Translations under genes and position numbers: made by a program
Assembly (NCBI RefSeq): GCF_001429045.1
Contig: NZ_LMHY01000009.1
Coordinates: 1-64,000, forward strand
Reading direction: 5' to 3'
Length of the DNA stretch: 64,000 nt
Origin: Pseudomonas sp. Root71
GTDB taxonomy: Bacteria; Pseudomonadota; Gammaproteobacteria; Pseudomonadales; Pseudomonadaceae
In this document: positions 35,095-43,752 of the stretch, one piece after another
How positions within the stretch are numbered: the stretch's first letter is position 1
How the letters are laid out: each line of letters begins with the position of its first letter
Notes under the pieces: generated by a model
Seen by the model: the letters and a program-made list of their open reading frames with translations, nothing else
Database searches by the model: none
What the model was told of the DNA's origin: nothing

Positions 35095-35439
35095 TCACCG
35101 GATCATGTAGACCTTTTTGATGGTCTCGTGGACGGTGCACACACCCTTCCAGTCCTTGCCGAAGAAGGCGGCGGTGTCCGGCCTGATCTCGATCACCTCG
35201 CCGGACTCGTGGACGTACGTGCAGCGGCCTTCGAGAAAGTGGCAGAACTCGTCGCTGGTCACATGGCAGAACCACTTGCCCGGGGTGCAGATCCAGATAC
35301 CGCATTCGGACTGGCCTTCGGGGCCTTTGTGCAGCACCACGCCGGAAACACGGGATTCGCCTTCGAGCATGGTCGGGATCACGCCCCAATCCTTGACGTC
35401 GGTGATGCTCAGCGGGTCGTACAGAAACGGGGTAGTCAT
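35095..35439 (-). CDS. DUF861 cupin protein 1
   Basis: A 114-aa single-domain cupin (DUF861, cupin_3), with core GIWICTPGKWFCHVTSDEFC, HFLEGRCTYVHESGEVIEI and a C-terminal VHETIKKVYMIR. The family includes the EutQ cupin and ureidoglycine aminohydrolase-type domains. GAG-rich sequence precedes the ATG at 35439. One of three related cupins in this cluster (also 35615 and 45164). Role unknown, possibly hydrolysis or isomerisation of a glycosylated intermediate. Confidence 0.85.
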   Translation of the reverse strand: MTTPFLYDPLSITDVKDWGVIPTMLEGESRVSGVVLHKGPEGQSECGIWICTPGKWFCHVTSDEFCHFLEGRCTYVHESGEVIEIRPDTAAFFGKDWKGVCTVHETIKKVYMIR

Positions 35440-35491
35440 TGTTTTTCTCCAAAAAAGTCCGTTGGCCCAATGCCGATCAGACACCGCGATC

Positions 35492-35585
35492 CTTGTGGGA
35501 GCGAGCTTGCTCGCGATGGCGCAATAACATTCAATATCAACGTTGACTGACCCGCCGCCATCGCGAGCAAGCTCGCTCCCACAGG
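35492..35585. repeat. REP doublet inside the operon
   Basis: TTGTGGGAGCGAGCTTGCTC on the left and CATCGCGAGCAAGCTCGCTC on the right. It lies between cupin genes 1 and 2, both minus strand, and may modulate expression of the distal genes. Confidence 0.88.
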
Positions 35586-35614
35586 TTTCGCCTTTTAACC
35601 GTTCAGCATCAGGT

Positions 35615-35983
35615 TCAAGCCAGCATGTACACGTTGCGCAGGGTTTCGCGGACGTTGCATTCGCCCGTCCAGCCGGCCGGGAACAGCACCAGGGTGTTGG
35701 GGCGCACCTCGATCACTTCGCCGTTGTCATGACGGTACGTGGCGTGCCCCGCGATGAAGTGGCACAGCTCGTCCCGGGGAATCGACAACCGCCAGCGCCC
35801 GGGGGTGCACACCCACAATCCGCTTTCCGGGCTGTTGTTCGGGCCCTTGAACAGCAAGCGGCCGCTGGAATGCGAGACGCCTTCGACGGCGTCGCTCTGC
35901 ACGCCCCAGTCCACCAGGTCGGTGCGGCTGCTGACGGCTTCGAGGTACGGCGTGATACCCGCCGTGGTGGATGAATCAGGCAT
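35615..35983 (-). CDS. DUF861 cupin protein 2
   Basis: A 122-aa DUF861 cupin with GLWVCTPGRWRLSIPRDELC, HFIAGHATYRHDNGEVIEV and a C-terminal NVRETLRNVYMLA, clearly paralogous to cupin 1. Its ATG overlaps the end of the glycosyltransferase gene by 8 bp, so the two are translationally coupled and probably act on the same intermediate. Confidence 0.85.
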   Translation of the reverse strand: MPDSSTTAGITPYLEAVSSRTDLVDWGVQSDAVEGVSHSSGRLLFKGPNNSPESGLWVCTPGRWRLSIPRDELCHFIAGHATYRHDNGEVIEVRPNTLVLFPAGWTGECNVRETLRNVYMLA

Positions 35984-37259
35984 CGTTGAGCACCTTGTCG
36001 AGAATTGCAGCCGCGTCTTGCGGCCCCTTGCGCGATTGCATCTGCGCGCTGGTGCGCTGCAGGCGTTGGCGCATCGCCTCGTCGTTGAGGCACGCGTGGA
36101 GTTTTTCCGCCAGCTGTTCTTCGCTCCATTCGTAGCGGTCGAGCTTGAAGCCGTGGCCGCTTTCTTCGGCGCGCATGGCGTTGTCGTGGCCGTCCCAGAC
36201 GTAGGACATGACGATCGCCGGTTTGCCGAAGAACAGGCACTCGGTGAAGCTGTTGTTGCCGCCGTGGTGGATCACCGCGTCGACCTGGGCAATCACCGAT
36301 GGCTGCGGGAACCAGTTAGAAATCTGCACGTTGTCCGGCAGGTCCGGGTACTCGTCGAGGTGCTCGCCGACGTTGAACAGCGCCCGGTAAGGCAGCTTGC
36401 CCACCGCCTCGATCAGACGCTTGAGCAGCTCGACATCGCCGGAACCGAGGCTGCCGAAACTGGCGTACAGCAGCGGCTTGTCGTTGTGGGCGCGAAACTG
36501 CGGAATCTCGTAGGGCGTGTCGTGGCGCACGCAACCCTGCAGGTAATGGAAGCGCTCGGCCGGCAATGGGTGGCGCCGGTCGAACTTCACCGCATCCGGG
36601 TACAGCAGCAGGTTCATGAACGGCGAGGCTTCAAAGAAGGTACCCAGCGGATACGGCTGCTCGCCATGGGCCTGGAGGAACTGGTTGAAGTCGTCGTGGA
36701 TCGGCCCGACCACTTCTTCGAAACGCTGGCGGAATAGCGCGTGGCCAGCCTTGTCGTCGATGCTCATGCCCGACAGGTGCGGCGGGATATCCGGGTCTTC
36801 GATCTCGTTTTCCGAGCAGGAAATGATCCGCACCCAGGGCTTGCCGTATTGCTTGATCGCCGGGAACAGGATCACGTTGTCGACGCAGATCAGGTCGGGC
36901 TTGACCTTGTCCAGCACCGCCGGCAGGTCCTTTTGCGCCCACTTGGCGGTTTCGACGATGGCGGCCCAGCATTCCTTGACGTAGTTGTCGATCTGGTCGA
37001 GCGGCGACTTGCGGAAGTTCGGGATGTGGCCGTTGATGAAATCCACCCAGTAGCGGGCCATCTCTTCGGCCGGCATCGGTGCCGACATGTTGACCATGTG
37101 CTCTTCAAAACCATAACCGGCGTAGACACCGCTCATGCCCGGGTCGGTGAGGAACACCGCTTTGTGCCCCAGGGCTTCACAGGCCTGGGCGATACCCACT
37201 GAGTTCAGGGCCGGGCCGTAGGCGGCTTCGGGGAAGAATGCGATCACTTTCTGTTTCAT
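35976..37259 (-). CDS. GT1-type glycosyltransferase A
   Basis: A 427-aa glycosyltransferase with the GT-B/GT1 (UGT/MGT) C-terminal donor motif: VIHHGGNNSFTECLFFGKPA at about 330-348, then YVWDGHDNAMRAEESGHG. The usual DQ of plant and macrolide enzymes is replaced by DGHDN at 356-360. The N-terminal domain (FFPEAAYGPALNSVGIAQAC) binds the acceptor. It is the same length as its paralogue at 42399 and very similar along the whole sequence. It lies between the ABC ATPase gene and a cupin gene. No membrane segment or secretion signal, so the acceptor is a cytoplasmic small molecule. Confidence 0.88.
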   Translation of the reverse strand: MKQKVIAFFPEAAYGPALNSVGIAQACEALGHKAVFLTDPGMSGVYAGYGFEEHMVNMSAPMPAEEMARYWVDFINGHIPNFRKSPLDQIDNYVKECWAAIVETAKWAQKDLPAVLDKVKPDLICVDNVILFPAIKQYGKPWVRIISCSENEIEDPDIPPHLSGMSIDDKAGHALFRQRFEEVVGPIHDDFNQFLQAHGEQPYPLGTFFEASPFMNLLLYPDAVKFDRRHPLPAERFHYLQGCVRHDTPYEIPQFRAHNDKPLLYASFGSLGSGDVELLKRLIEAVGKLPYRALFNVGEHLDEYPDLPDNVQISNWFPQPSVIAQVDAVIHHGGNNSFTECLFFGKPAIVMSYVWDGHDNAMRAEESGHGFKLDRYEWSEEQLAEKLHACLNDEAMRQRLQRTSAQMQSRKGPQDAAAILDKVLNDA

Positions 37260-37291
37260 CGAGTGCTGCTCCTGCCTGGTCTTTTTATTGT

Positions 37292-38371
37292 TCAGCGCGT
37301 CAATACGCGGGCATGCCGGGCCTGCCAGCCCAGCCGGATGGTCGTGTCGATTGCAAAATGGGCGAATTCAAACTGTGAGGACGGCACGCGCACGATCAGC
37401 GGCTTGTCGCTGAGGGGGGTCTGCACGTGCAGGTTGGTGTCGAGGCCGTGGTAGGCGACTTCGACGATCTTGCCGCTGACCTGATTGGCGCAATCGCCGC
37501 CCTGCTCCGTCAGCACTTGCAGGCGTTCGGGGCGCACCACCACGGCGACGGATTGGCCGCTCACCGAAGGCGCATCGGTTTCGACGCTCAACTCGTGGCC
37601 GTTGACCCGCACCGAGTGCGGGCCCGAGCGCACGCCTTCGAGCAGATTGCTGACGCCGATGAAGTTGGCGACAAAACGGCTGTTGGGGTTTTCGTAGAGC
37701 TCGGTCGGGCTGCCGCACTGGCAGACCTTGCCGCCATCCAGGACTGCCATGCGGTCGGACATCACCAGGGCTTCTTCCTGGTCGTGGGTGACGATGATGA
37801 AGGTGATGCCGCTATCGTGCTGCAGGCGCTTGAGTTCCAGCTGCATCTTTTCCCGCAGCTTTTTGTCGAGGGCGCCCAAGGGCTCGTCGAGCAACAACAC
37901 CCGCGGACGCTTGACCAGCGCCCGGGCCAATGCCACCCGCTGACGCTGGCCGCCGGAAAGCTGATCGGGCTTGCGCTCGGCCAGCTCACCCAGTTGCGCG
38001 GTGTTCAGCACTTCATCGACCCGGCGGCGGATTTCGGATTCCGGCAGGCGCTCCATTTCCAGGCCGTAGGCGATGTTCTTGCGCACGGTCATGTTGGGGA
38101 ACAGCGCGTAGGACTGGAACATCAGGTTCAGCGGGCGCTTGTTAGCCGGCAGCGGCGAGATGTCGTTGCCGTCCAGGTAGATGCAACCACCGCTGGGGGT
38201 CTCGAAACCGGCGAGCATGCGCAGCAGCGTGGTCTTGCCGCAGCCCGACGGACCGAGCAGCGCGAAGAACTCGTTCTCGCGGATGCTCAGCGACACCTCG
38301 TTGACCGCCAGGCCGTTGCCATAGGACTTGCTGACCTTATCCAGGATCAGTACCGCGGAAGAATTATTCAT
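37292..38371 (-). CDS. Polyamine-type ABC transporter ATP-binding protein (PotA-like)
   Basis: A 359-aa ATPase: Walker A GPSGCGKTTLLRML, signature LSGGQRQRVALARALVK, Walker B RVLLLDEPLGALD, switch His in VTHDQEEAL, and a C-terminal TOBE domain (AVVVRPERLQVL). Typical of PotA/PotG-type importers for polyamines or related compounds. It is followed downstream by glycosyltransferase A and preceded by two permease genes. Confidence 0.92.
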   Translation of the reverse strand: MNNSSAVLILDKVSKSYGNGLAVNEVSLSIRENEFFALLGPSGCGKTTLLRMLAGFETPSGGCIYLDGNDISPLPANKRPLNLMFQSYALFPNMTVRKNIAYGLEMERLPESEIRRRVDEVLNTAQLGELAERKPDQLSGGQRQRVALARALVKRPRVLLLDEPLGALDKKLREKMQLELKRLQHDSGITFIIVTHDQEEALVMSDRMAVLDGGKVCQCGSPTELYENPNSRFVANFIGVSNLLEGVRSGPHSVRVNGHELSVETDAPSVSGQSVAVVVRPERLQVLTEQGGDCANQVSGKIVEVAYHGLDTNLHVQTPLSDKPLIVRVPSSQFEFAHFAIDTTIRLGWQARHARVLTR

Positions 38372-39170
38372 GGGTGCGAGGAGCCTTGTTGAGACGCTGC
38401 GAAGCCAGCAGCGCGGTGATGCTGACCAGCATCACCAGCGTCGCCAGAGCATTGATTTCCGGGGTGACGCCAAAGCGGATCATGGCGTAGATCTGCATGG
38501 GCAACGTGGTCGAGGCCTGGCCGGAGCCGGAGTTGAAAAAGGCGATGATGAATTCGTCCACCGACAGGGTGAACGAGAGCAACCCACCGGCCAGCACACC
38601 GGGGAAAATCACCGGCAGCAGTACCCGACGCAAGGTGGTGAACCAGCTCGCGCCCAGGTCGATCGAGGCTTCGAGGATCGAATAGTCAAAGTGCTTGAGC
38701 CGCGTGCGCACCACCGCGCAGACGAAGGCAATGTTGAACACCGCGTGGCTGATGATGATCGAGTGCAGCCCCAGGCCGACCTTGAGCAGGTTGAAGAAAC
38801 TCAACAGCGCAATCGCCAGCACGATGTCGGGGATGATCATCGGCGCCATCAGCAAGGTGTCGACCACCTGGCCTTTGTCGTTGCCCTTGCGGCGCAACTC
38901 GATACCCAGCGCCAGGAACGTGCCGAGCACACAGGCAATCAAGGTCGCCGACAAGGCAACGATCAGGGTGTTGAGCGCCGCTGACAGAATCGCCGTGTTG
39001 TGCGCCAGTGCCGCGTACCATTTCAGCGATACGCCGCCCCAGGCGGTAGGCAATCCGGACTTGTTGAACGACAGCAGGATCAGCACCAGGATCGGTATAT
39101 ATAAGAAGGCGTACACCAGCCCCAGGTGCGAACCCAGCACGGTGGCGCTGACAGAACGAGACTGACTCAT
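38364..39170 (-). CDS. ABC transporter permease (PotC-like)
   Basis: A 268-aa inner-membrane permease with six hydrophobic helices and the EAA loop LEASIDLGASWFTTLRRVLL. PotC/PotI-like. Its ATG overlaps the stop of the upstream permease gene (ATGA), and its end overlaps the ATPase start by 8 bp. Confidence 0.92.
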   Translation of the reverse strand: MSQSRSVSATVLGSHLGLVYAFLYIPILVLILLSFNKSGLPTAWGGVSLKWYAALAHNTAILSAALNTLIVALSATLIACVLGTFLALGIELRRKGNDKGQVVDTLLMAPMIIPDIVLAIALLSFFNLLKVGLGLHSIIISHAVFNIAFVCAVVRTRLKHFDYSILEASIDLGASWFTTLRRVLLPVIFPGVLAGGLLSFTLSVDEFIIAFFNSGSGQASTTLPMQIYAMIRFGVTPEINALATLVMLVSITALLASQRLNKAPRTHE

Positions 39171-40027
39171 GAGCGCGCCCCTTCTGCACGACGGGCCACC
39201 AGGGCCTGGATGAACAACAGGATCAACATGATCGCGATCAGGAAGAAGCTCAGCGCCGCACCGAACGGCCAGTCCCGCGCCGTGAGGAATTGCGAATAAA
39301 TCAGGTTGCCGACCATCTGCACCTGCTTGCCGCCCAGCAGGTCGGCAGTGATGAAGTTGCCGATGCTCAGCACGAACACAAACACCGCGCCCGCCGCGAT
39401 ACCCGGCACGCTCAGCGGCAGGATGATCCGGCGAAAGGTCATCCAGCCCGAGGCGCCGAGGTCTTTCGAGGCGTCCCACAATTCGTTGTTGATCCGCGAC
39501 AGCGACGAGAAAATCGCCAGGATCACAAAGGGGATGTAGTTGTAGACCAGCCCCAGCACCACGGACGATTCGGTGTACAGCAGGCTGATGGGTTCGCCGC
39601 TGTAGCCGAGCATTTGCAATAGGCGGTTGATCAGGCCTTCGCGGTTGAGCAGGACGATCCAGGCGTAGGTGCGGATCAGGTAATTGCTCCAGAACGGCAG
39701 CATCACCAGAAACAGATACACCGCCTGACGCCGCCGTGGCGCACGGGCAATCGCATAGGCCGCCGGGTAGCCGATCAACACCGCGAACACTGTGGCCAGC
39801 CCGGCGATCTTCGCCGATTTGAGCAGGATGCCCAGGTACAGCGGATCGAACGCGCGCTGGTAGTTTTCCCAGGTGAACAACCAGTCGATGCCGCCATAGG
39901 CGCCACGTTCAACGAAGCTGTAGACCAGCACCAACAGGCACGGAATCACCAGGAACATCAGCAGCCAGCCGAAGCCGGGCGCAAGAAGCCAGGCCGACAG
40001 GCGCCTGTCAGCATGCAAAGCACTCAT
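39167..40027 (-). CDS. ABC transporter permease (PotB-like)
   Basis: A 286-aa permease with six helices. The EAA motif is WDASKDLGASGWMTFRRIIL and the N-terminal LLAPGFGWLLMFLVIPCLLV is typical of PotB/PotH. It overlaps the second permease gene by 4 bp. Together they form the membrane channel of a spermidine/putrescine-type importer. Confidence 0.92.
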   Translation of the reverse strand: MSALHADRRLSAWLLAPGFGWLLMFLVIPCLLVLVYSFVERGAYGGIDWLFTWENYQRAFDPLYLGILLKSAKIAGLATVFAVLIGYPAAYAIARAPRRRQAVYLFLVMLPFWSNYLIRTYAWIVLLNREGLINRLLQMLGYSGEPISLLYTESSVVLGLVYNYIPFVILAIFSSLSRINNELWDASKDLGASGWMTFRRIILPLSVPGIAAGAVFVFVLSIGNFITADLLGGKQVQMVGNLIYSQFLTARDWPFGAALSFFLIAIMLILLFIQALVARRAEGARS

Positions 40028-40109
40028 TAACCCTATCCTCCCGCCTCAGGACAGAGGCGGCTTGCGAGTGTGGCGAGGCATGCCGGGCATGCCTCGGATC
40101 GACGTGGCG

Positions 40110-41165
40110 TTAGTTCTGCGCCGCCATGATTTCGGTGACGGCGCGGGTGTAGGCCTTTTGCGTGGTGCCGCCCAGATCGCGCAATTGCTCCATTTTCAGC
40201 AGCTCGGCGGGGGCGATGGTCAGGTTGGGGTATTGCTTGAGCAAGTCAGCGGACAACCCGGCCATGGCCGCCTGGTTGGGAACTTTGTAGAGGATGTTTT
40301 CAGCGACCCAGGCGTGGTTTTCCCTGGCCAGCATGAAGTTGATGAACTTGAAGGCTTCGTCCTGGTGCTTCGAGCTTTTCAACACGACCATGGTGTCCAC
40401 CCACAGGTCGGAACCTTCCTTGGGCACCACGAACTTGATCGCCGCGTTGGCCTGGGTGCCGTAGTTGCACCAGCCGTCCCAGGCGTGGGCCATCAGCGAT
40501 TCGCCGGAGGCCAGCTTGGAGTAGAAGGTGGTGTCGTCGAAGGAGAGAATGCGTTTCTTGGTGGCGATCAGTTGATCGCGAACCGCGGCGATTTGCGCGG
40601 GGTCGCTGTCGTTGACCGACCAGCCCTTGGCGAGGAAACCGGCGCCGAGCATCCAGCGGTCGGTGGCGAGCATCGTCACTTTGCCCTTGAGCGCATCGCT
40701 CGGATTGAGCAGCTCGTTCCAGCTCTGTGGCGCCGGCGTCACCTTGTCGGAGCGGTAGCAGATGCCGGTAGTGCCCCAGGTGTAAGGCACGGAGAACCGG
40801 TTGCCCTGGTCATACTCCAGGTGCGTGGCTTCGGGGTAGAGGTTTTTCAGGTTGGGGACCTTGACCGGATCGATGTCCGCCAGCAGCCCCTGTTTGTGCA
40901 GGACTTCGGCGAAAGGCGAGGAGACGAACACCACGTCGTACCCTTCACCACCGGAGGCCATCAGCTTGCCCATGATTTCTTCGTTGGTGGCGTGCAGCGC
41001 CTTGTCGACGTCCACACCGCTGGCAGCCTTGAACTTCTCCAGCGCATCCGGGGCCATGTAGCCGTCCCAGATGGAAATCACCATATCTTTCGCACTTGCA
41101 GCCTGTGAAGCGATCGCCAGGGAAACGGCCAATCCCACGCACAGAAGATCATTCAGCTTGCTCAT
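40110..41165 (-). CDS. Polyamine-type ABC substrate-binding protein (PotD-like)
   Basis: A 351-aa periplasmic binding protein with a signal peptide (residues 1-25, ending QAASA). Mature start KDMVISIWDGYMAPDALEKF, with an acidic/aromatic ligand pocket pattern (HAWDGWCNYG, WGTTGICYRSDK). Related to PotD/PotF-type proteins. It is the first gene of the operon and is driven by a near-consensus sigma70 promoter. Confidence 0.92.
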   Translation of the reverse strand: MSKLNDLLCVGLAVSLAIASQAASAKDMVISIWDGYMAPDALEKFKAASGVDVDKALHATNEEIMGKLMASGGEGYDVVFVSSPFAEVLHKQGLLADIDPVKVPNLKNLYPEATHLEYDQGNRFSVPYTWGTTGICYRSDKVTPAPQSWNELLNPSDALKGKVTMLATDRWMLGAGFLAKGWSVNDSDPAQIAAVRDQLIATKKRILSFDDTTFYSKLASGESLMAHAWDGWCNYGTQANAAIKFVVPKEGSDLWVDTMVVLKSSKHQDEAFKFINFMLARENHAWVAENILYKVPNQAAMAGLSADLLKQYPNLTIAPAELLKMEQLRDLGGTTQKAYTRAVTEIMAAQN

Positions 41166-41237
41166 AAATACTCACCCGACGATTGTTTATTGTTGTGTTC
41201 GAAGGCAGTACGGCAAAACGAGAAACGATTGCTGGTG

Positions 41238-41269
41238 TTTTTTTTTAGAAATTAGGACCAGTATCAAAA
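41238..41269. promoter_or_regulatory. Putative operator copy 1
   Basis: A T-tract of nine, then AGAAATTAGGACCAGTATCA followed by AAA. It overlaps the -10 region of the minus-strand promoter. A closely similar sequence lies at 42321-42350. Confidence 0.5.
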
Positions 41270-41277
41270 GATGTCAA
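41249..41277 (-). promoter_or_regulatory. Sigma70 promoter of the transporter/glycosyltransferase operon
   Basis: On the minus strand, TTGACA (41272-41277) and TAATTT (41249-41254) are 17 bp apart. This lies about 85-110 bp before the SBP start codon. It overlaps the putative operator at 41238-41269. Confidence 0.7.
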
Positions 41278-41364
41278 CGCTTTTTTTACGGCCTGACGCT
41301 TCGCCGGCGCATGACATAAGATGAGCACCTGAGTCCGACAGCGGATCACAACGAGAAAACACGC

Positions 41365-42297
41365 TTGAGCACGACAGCCGAAAAAAAACCGCGCACCAAT
41401 CACCTGGAACTGGCCCGGCGCATCCTCGAGCACACCCAGGAAAGCGGCCTGGTGGCCGGTGACCCGGTGGCCGAACAGGCCCTGGCCCGGACCTTCCAGG
41501 TCTCGCGCACGCTGATTCGCGGCGCGCTGAAAGTGCTGCTCGAAGAAAACCTGCTGAGCCATGAAGCGGGCAAGGGTTACACCCTGCTGGCCCCCCCGGC
41601 CGGCCAGACCTTCAACGCCGCCCTGCCCCAGGCCGAAGAAGAAGAACTGGCCGCCTCGGTGCTGCGTGACCGCATGGCCGGGCGCCTGGGCGACAGCATC
41701 AGCATCAGCGAACTGATGCGCCGCTACGACATCGGCCGGCCGGCGGCGCAAAAGGCCCTGCAGCAACTGAGCGAAAACCAGGCCATCGAGCGCGGCCCCG
41801 GCCAGTCCTGGCTGTTTCGCCCGTCACTGAACAGCCTGGCCGCCCTCGAAGAAAGCCTGAAATTCCGCCTGATTCTCGAACCTGAAGCGTTGCTCAGTCC
41901 CAGCTTCAACGCCGACCCGCAACGCCTGGCGCTGTTGCGCAGCGCCACCCAAAGCCTGCTCGCCCGCCCCGTGGAAGATTTCGATATCCAACAGTTTCGC
42001 GAACTGGACATCAGCTTCCACGAACTGCTGGCCCAGAGCTGCGGCAACCGCTTCATCAGCGACGCCCTGCTCCAGCATCAGGGCCTGCGGCGCCTGCCGA
42101 ACCTGCTGCCCTCGGTGAGCGTGCACCGCCTGCAAGAGGCCCTGCGCGAACACCTGCAGATCATCGCGCAGATCGAACGCGGGCAGATGGAGATCGCCGC
42201 CGACCTGCTGCGCCTGCACCTGCGCCTGAGCGCCGCGCAACGCCCGCAAACCGCCAACCGTGGCATCCCGCAAAGTCATCTGTTCGGGCGTCGCTAA
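41365..42297 (+). CDS. GntR/FCD-type regulator with two winged helices
   Basis: A 310-aa regulator starting with TTG. Residues 15-75 are a GntR winged helix (LARTFQVSRTLIRGALKVLL), residues 95-155 look like a second (LMRRYDIGRPAAQKALQQLS), and residues 160-300 are an FCD-type ligand domain (FRELDISFHELLAQSCGNRF). Two winged helices before FCD are unusual. No internal ATG is a better start. It lies between the two divergent operons and probably represses both until the pathway substrate or product binds. Confidence 0.85.
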   Translation: MSTTAEKKPRTNHLELARRILEHTQESGLVAGDPVAEQALARTFQVSRTLIRGALKVLLEENLLSHEAGKGYTLLAPPAGQTFNAALPQAEEEELAASVLRDRMAGRLGDSISISELMRRYDIGRPAAQKALQQLSENQAIERGPGQSWLFRPSLNSLAALEESLKFRLILEPEALLSPSFNADPQRLALLRSATQSLLARPVEDFDIQQFRELDISFHELLAQSCGNRFISDALLQHQGLRRLPNLLPSVSVHRLQEALREHLQIIAQIERGQMEIAADLLRLHLRLSAAQRPQTANRGIPQSHLFGRR

Positions 42298-42320
42298 CCG
42301 ACTTGCAAAAAACATGATGA

Positions 42321-42350
42321 TTTTTTTTTGAAAATAAGACAGCATCAAAA
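42321..42350. promoter_or_regulatory. Putative operator copy 2
   Basis: A T-tract of nine, then GAAAATAAGACAGCATCAAA followed by A, upstream of glycosyltransferase B. It matches copy 1 over about 17 of 21 bases after the T-tract. TTTTGA and TCAAAA form a 6-bp inverted repeat. Confidence 0.5.
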
Positions 42351-42398
42351 ACACCTTCAGGAGCGGCGGGTCTGACCCGCCATGGACAGTCCCTCGCC

Positions 42399-43682
42399 AT
42401 GCAAAAACAAAAACTGATCGCCCTGTTTCCCGAAGCCAGTTTCGGCGCGGCCTTGAACTGCATTGGTATCGCTCAGTCGCTGCGTGAACTGGGCGCCAGG
42501 CCGGTGTTCATCTGCCATGAACATTTCCAGGGGCTGTTCGCCGAATACGGTTTCGACGAATACCCGATTCCGCAAGCGAGCCCGTTGTCGGCGGCGGAAC
42601 ACCAGCACTACTGGGAGCGCTTCATCGAGCGCAGCATTCCCTACTTCGACCAGACCCCGCTGGCACAGATCGACAGCTACGTGGCTCCGGCCTGGGAAGC
42701 CATCATCGACACCGCGATCGAAGCGGAAAAACCCTTGCAGCAGTTGCTCGGCCACCTCAAGCCCGACGTGATCGTGCTCGACAACGTGGTGATGTTCCCG
42801 GCCATCGCCAACGCCGGTTGCCCCTGGGTGCGAGTGGTGTCCTGCGCCGAAACCGAACTGCCGGATGCCAACGTTCCACCGTACCTGTCCGGGTGCCTGG
42901 CCAGCGCCCCCCAGGCCTGCGAACGCTACACCGAGCAGTACCTGAAGGCTGTCGCACCGGCCCATGAACGCTTTTCGCAATTTCTCCTCGGCAACGGCAC
43001 CGCGCCGTGCCCAGCGGGGCAGTTCCTCACTGACTCGCCATGGCTGAACCTGCTGCTGTCACCGACGCCAGTGCGCTATGCGCGCCAGCAAGCGCTGGAC
43101 CCGCAGCGCTACGTGTACCTCGACGGTTGCGTACGCCGCGAAGCGCCGTACATCGTCCCGGACTTTCCACGGCACAACGACGCGCCGCTGATCTACCTCA
43201 GCTTCGGTAGCCTTGGCGCCGCCGACACCGGAATGATGAAGCGCCTGATCAGCACTATCGAAACCTTGCCGTACCGCTTCCTGGTCAACGTCGGCGCCTA
43301 CCGCGACATGTACACCACCGTGCCGGACAACGTGTACCTCGACAGCTGGTTTGCCCAGCCGGCGGTGCTCAAGGAATGTCAGTTGTTCATCCACCACGGC
43401 GGTAACAACAGCTTCTGTGAAGCGCTGTATTTCGGCTTGCCGTCGCTGATCATTCCCTATTGCTGGGACGGCCACGACAACGCCGCCCGCGCCGAGGAAG
43501 TCGGCGTCGGCCGCTACCTGCCGCGCTTTGCCGATCCCCTGGCCGCCCTGCCCGCCGCCCTCGAACAGCTGCTGGCCGACCAAGCGATGAAACAACGCCT
43601 CAAATCGTTCAGCGAGCGCATGCAAGCGACCCGCGGCACCGACATTGCCGCCCGCGCGATTCTTGCGCTGCCAGACCTCTAG
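42399..43682 (+). CDS. GT1-type glycosyltransferase B
   Basis: A 427-aa paralogue of the glycosyltransferase at 35976. Same length and motifs: FIHHGGNNSFCEALYFGLPS and YCWDGHDNAARAEEVGVG, with N-terminal LFPEASFGAALNCIGIAQSL. No signal peptide or transmembrane helix. It is the first gene of the plus-strand operon with the FAD oxidase and cupin 3. The two paralogues could act on different acceptors, add two sugars, or form a heterodimer. Confidence 0.88.
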   Translation: MQKQKLIALFPEASFGAALNCIGIAQSLRELGARPVFICHEHFQGLFAEYGFDEYPIPQASPLSAAEHQHYWERFIERSIPYFDQTPLAQIDSYVAPAWEAIIDTAIEAEKPLQQLLGHLKPDVIVLDNVVMFPAIANAGCPWVRVVSCAETELPDANVPPYLSGCLASAPQACERYTEQYLKAVAPAHERFSQFLLGNGTAPCPAGQFLTDSPWLNLLLSPTPVRYARQQALDPQRYVYLDGCVRREAPYIVPDFPRHNDAPLIYLSFGSLGAADTGMMKRLISTIETLPYRFLVNVGAYRDMYTTVPDNVYLDSWFAQPAVLKECQLFIHHGGNNSFCEALYFGLPSLIIPYCWDGHDNAARAEEVGVGRYLPRFADPLAALPAALEQLLADQAMKQRLKSFSERMQATRGTDIAARAILALPDL

Positions 43683-43752
43683 CCAAAACAACAAAAACCG
43701 TCGGGCAACCGAACGCAATCGTCGCTGCCCGACACACCGCCGGAGTTTCAGC

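Noticed and set aside
38364..39479. A 371-aa fused permease frame
   Set aside because: The first 100 residues are out of frame with the upstream permease gene. The true start is the ATG at 39170 that overlaps its stop.
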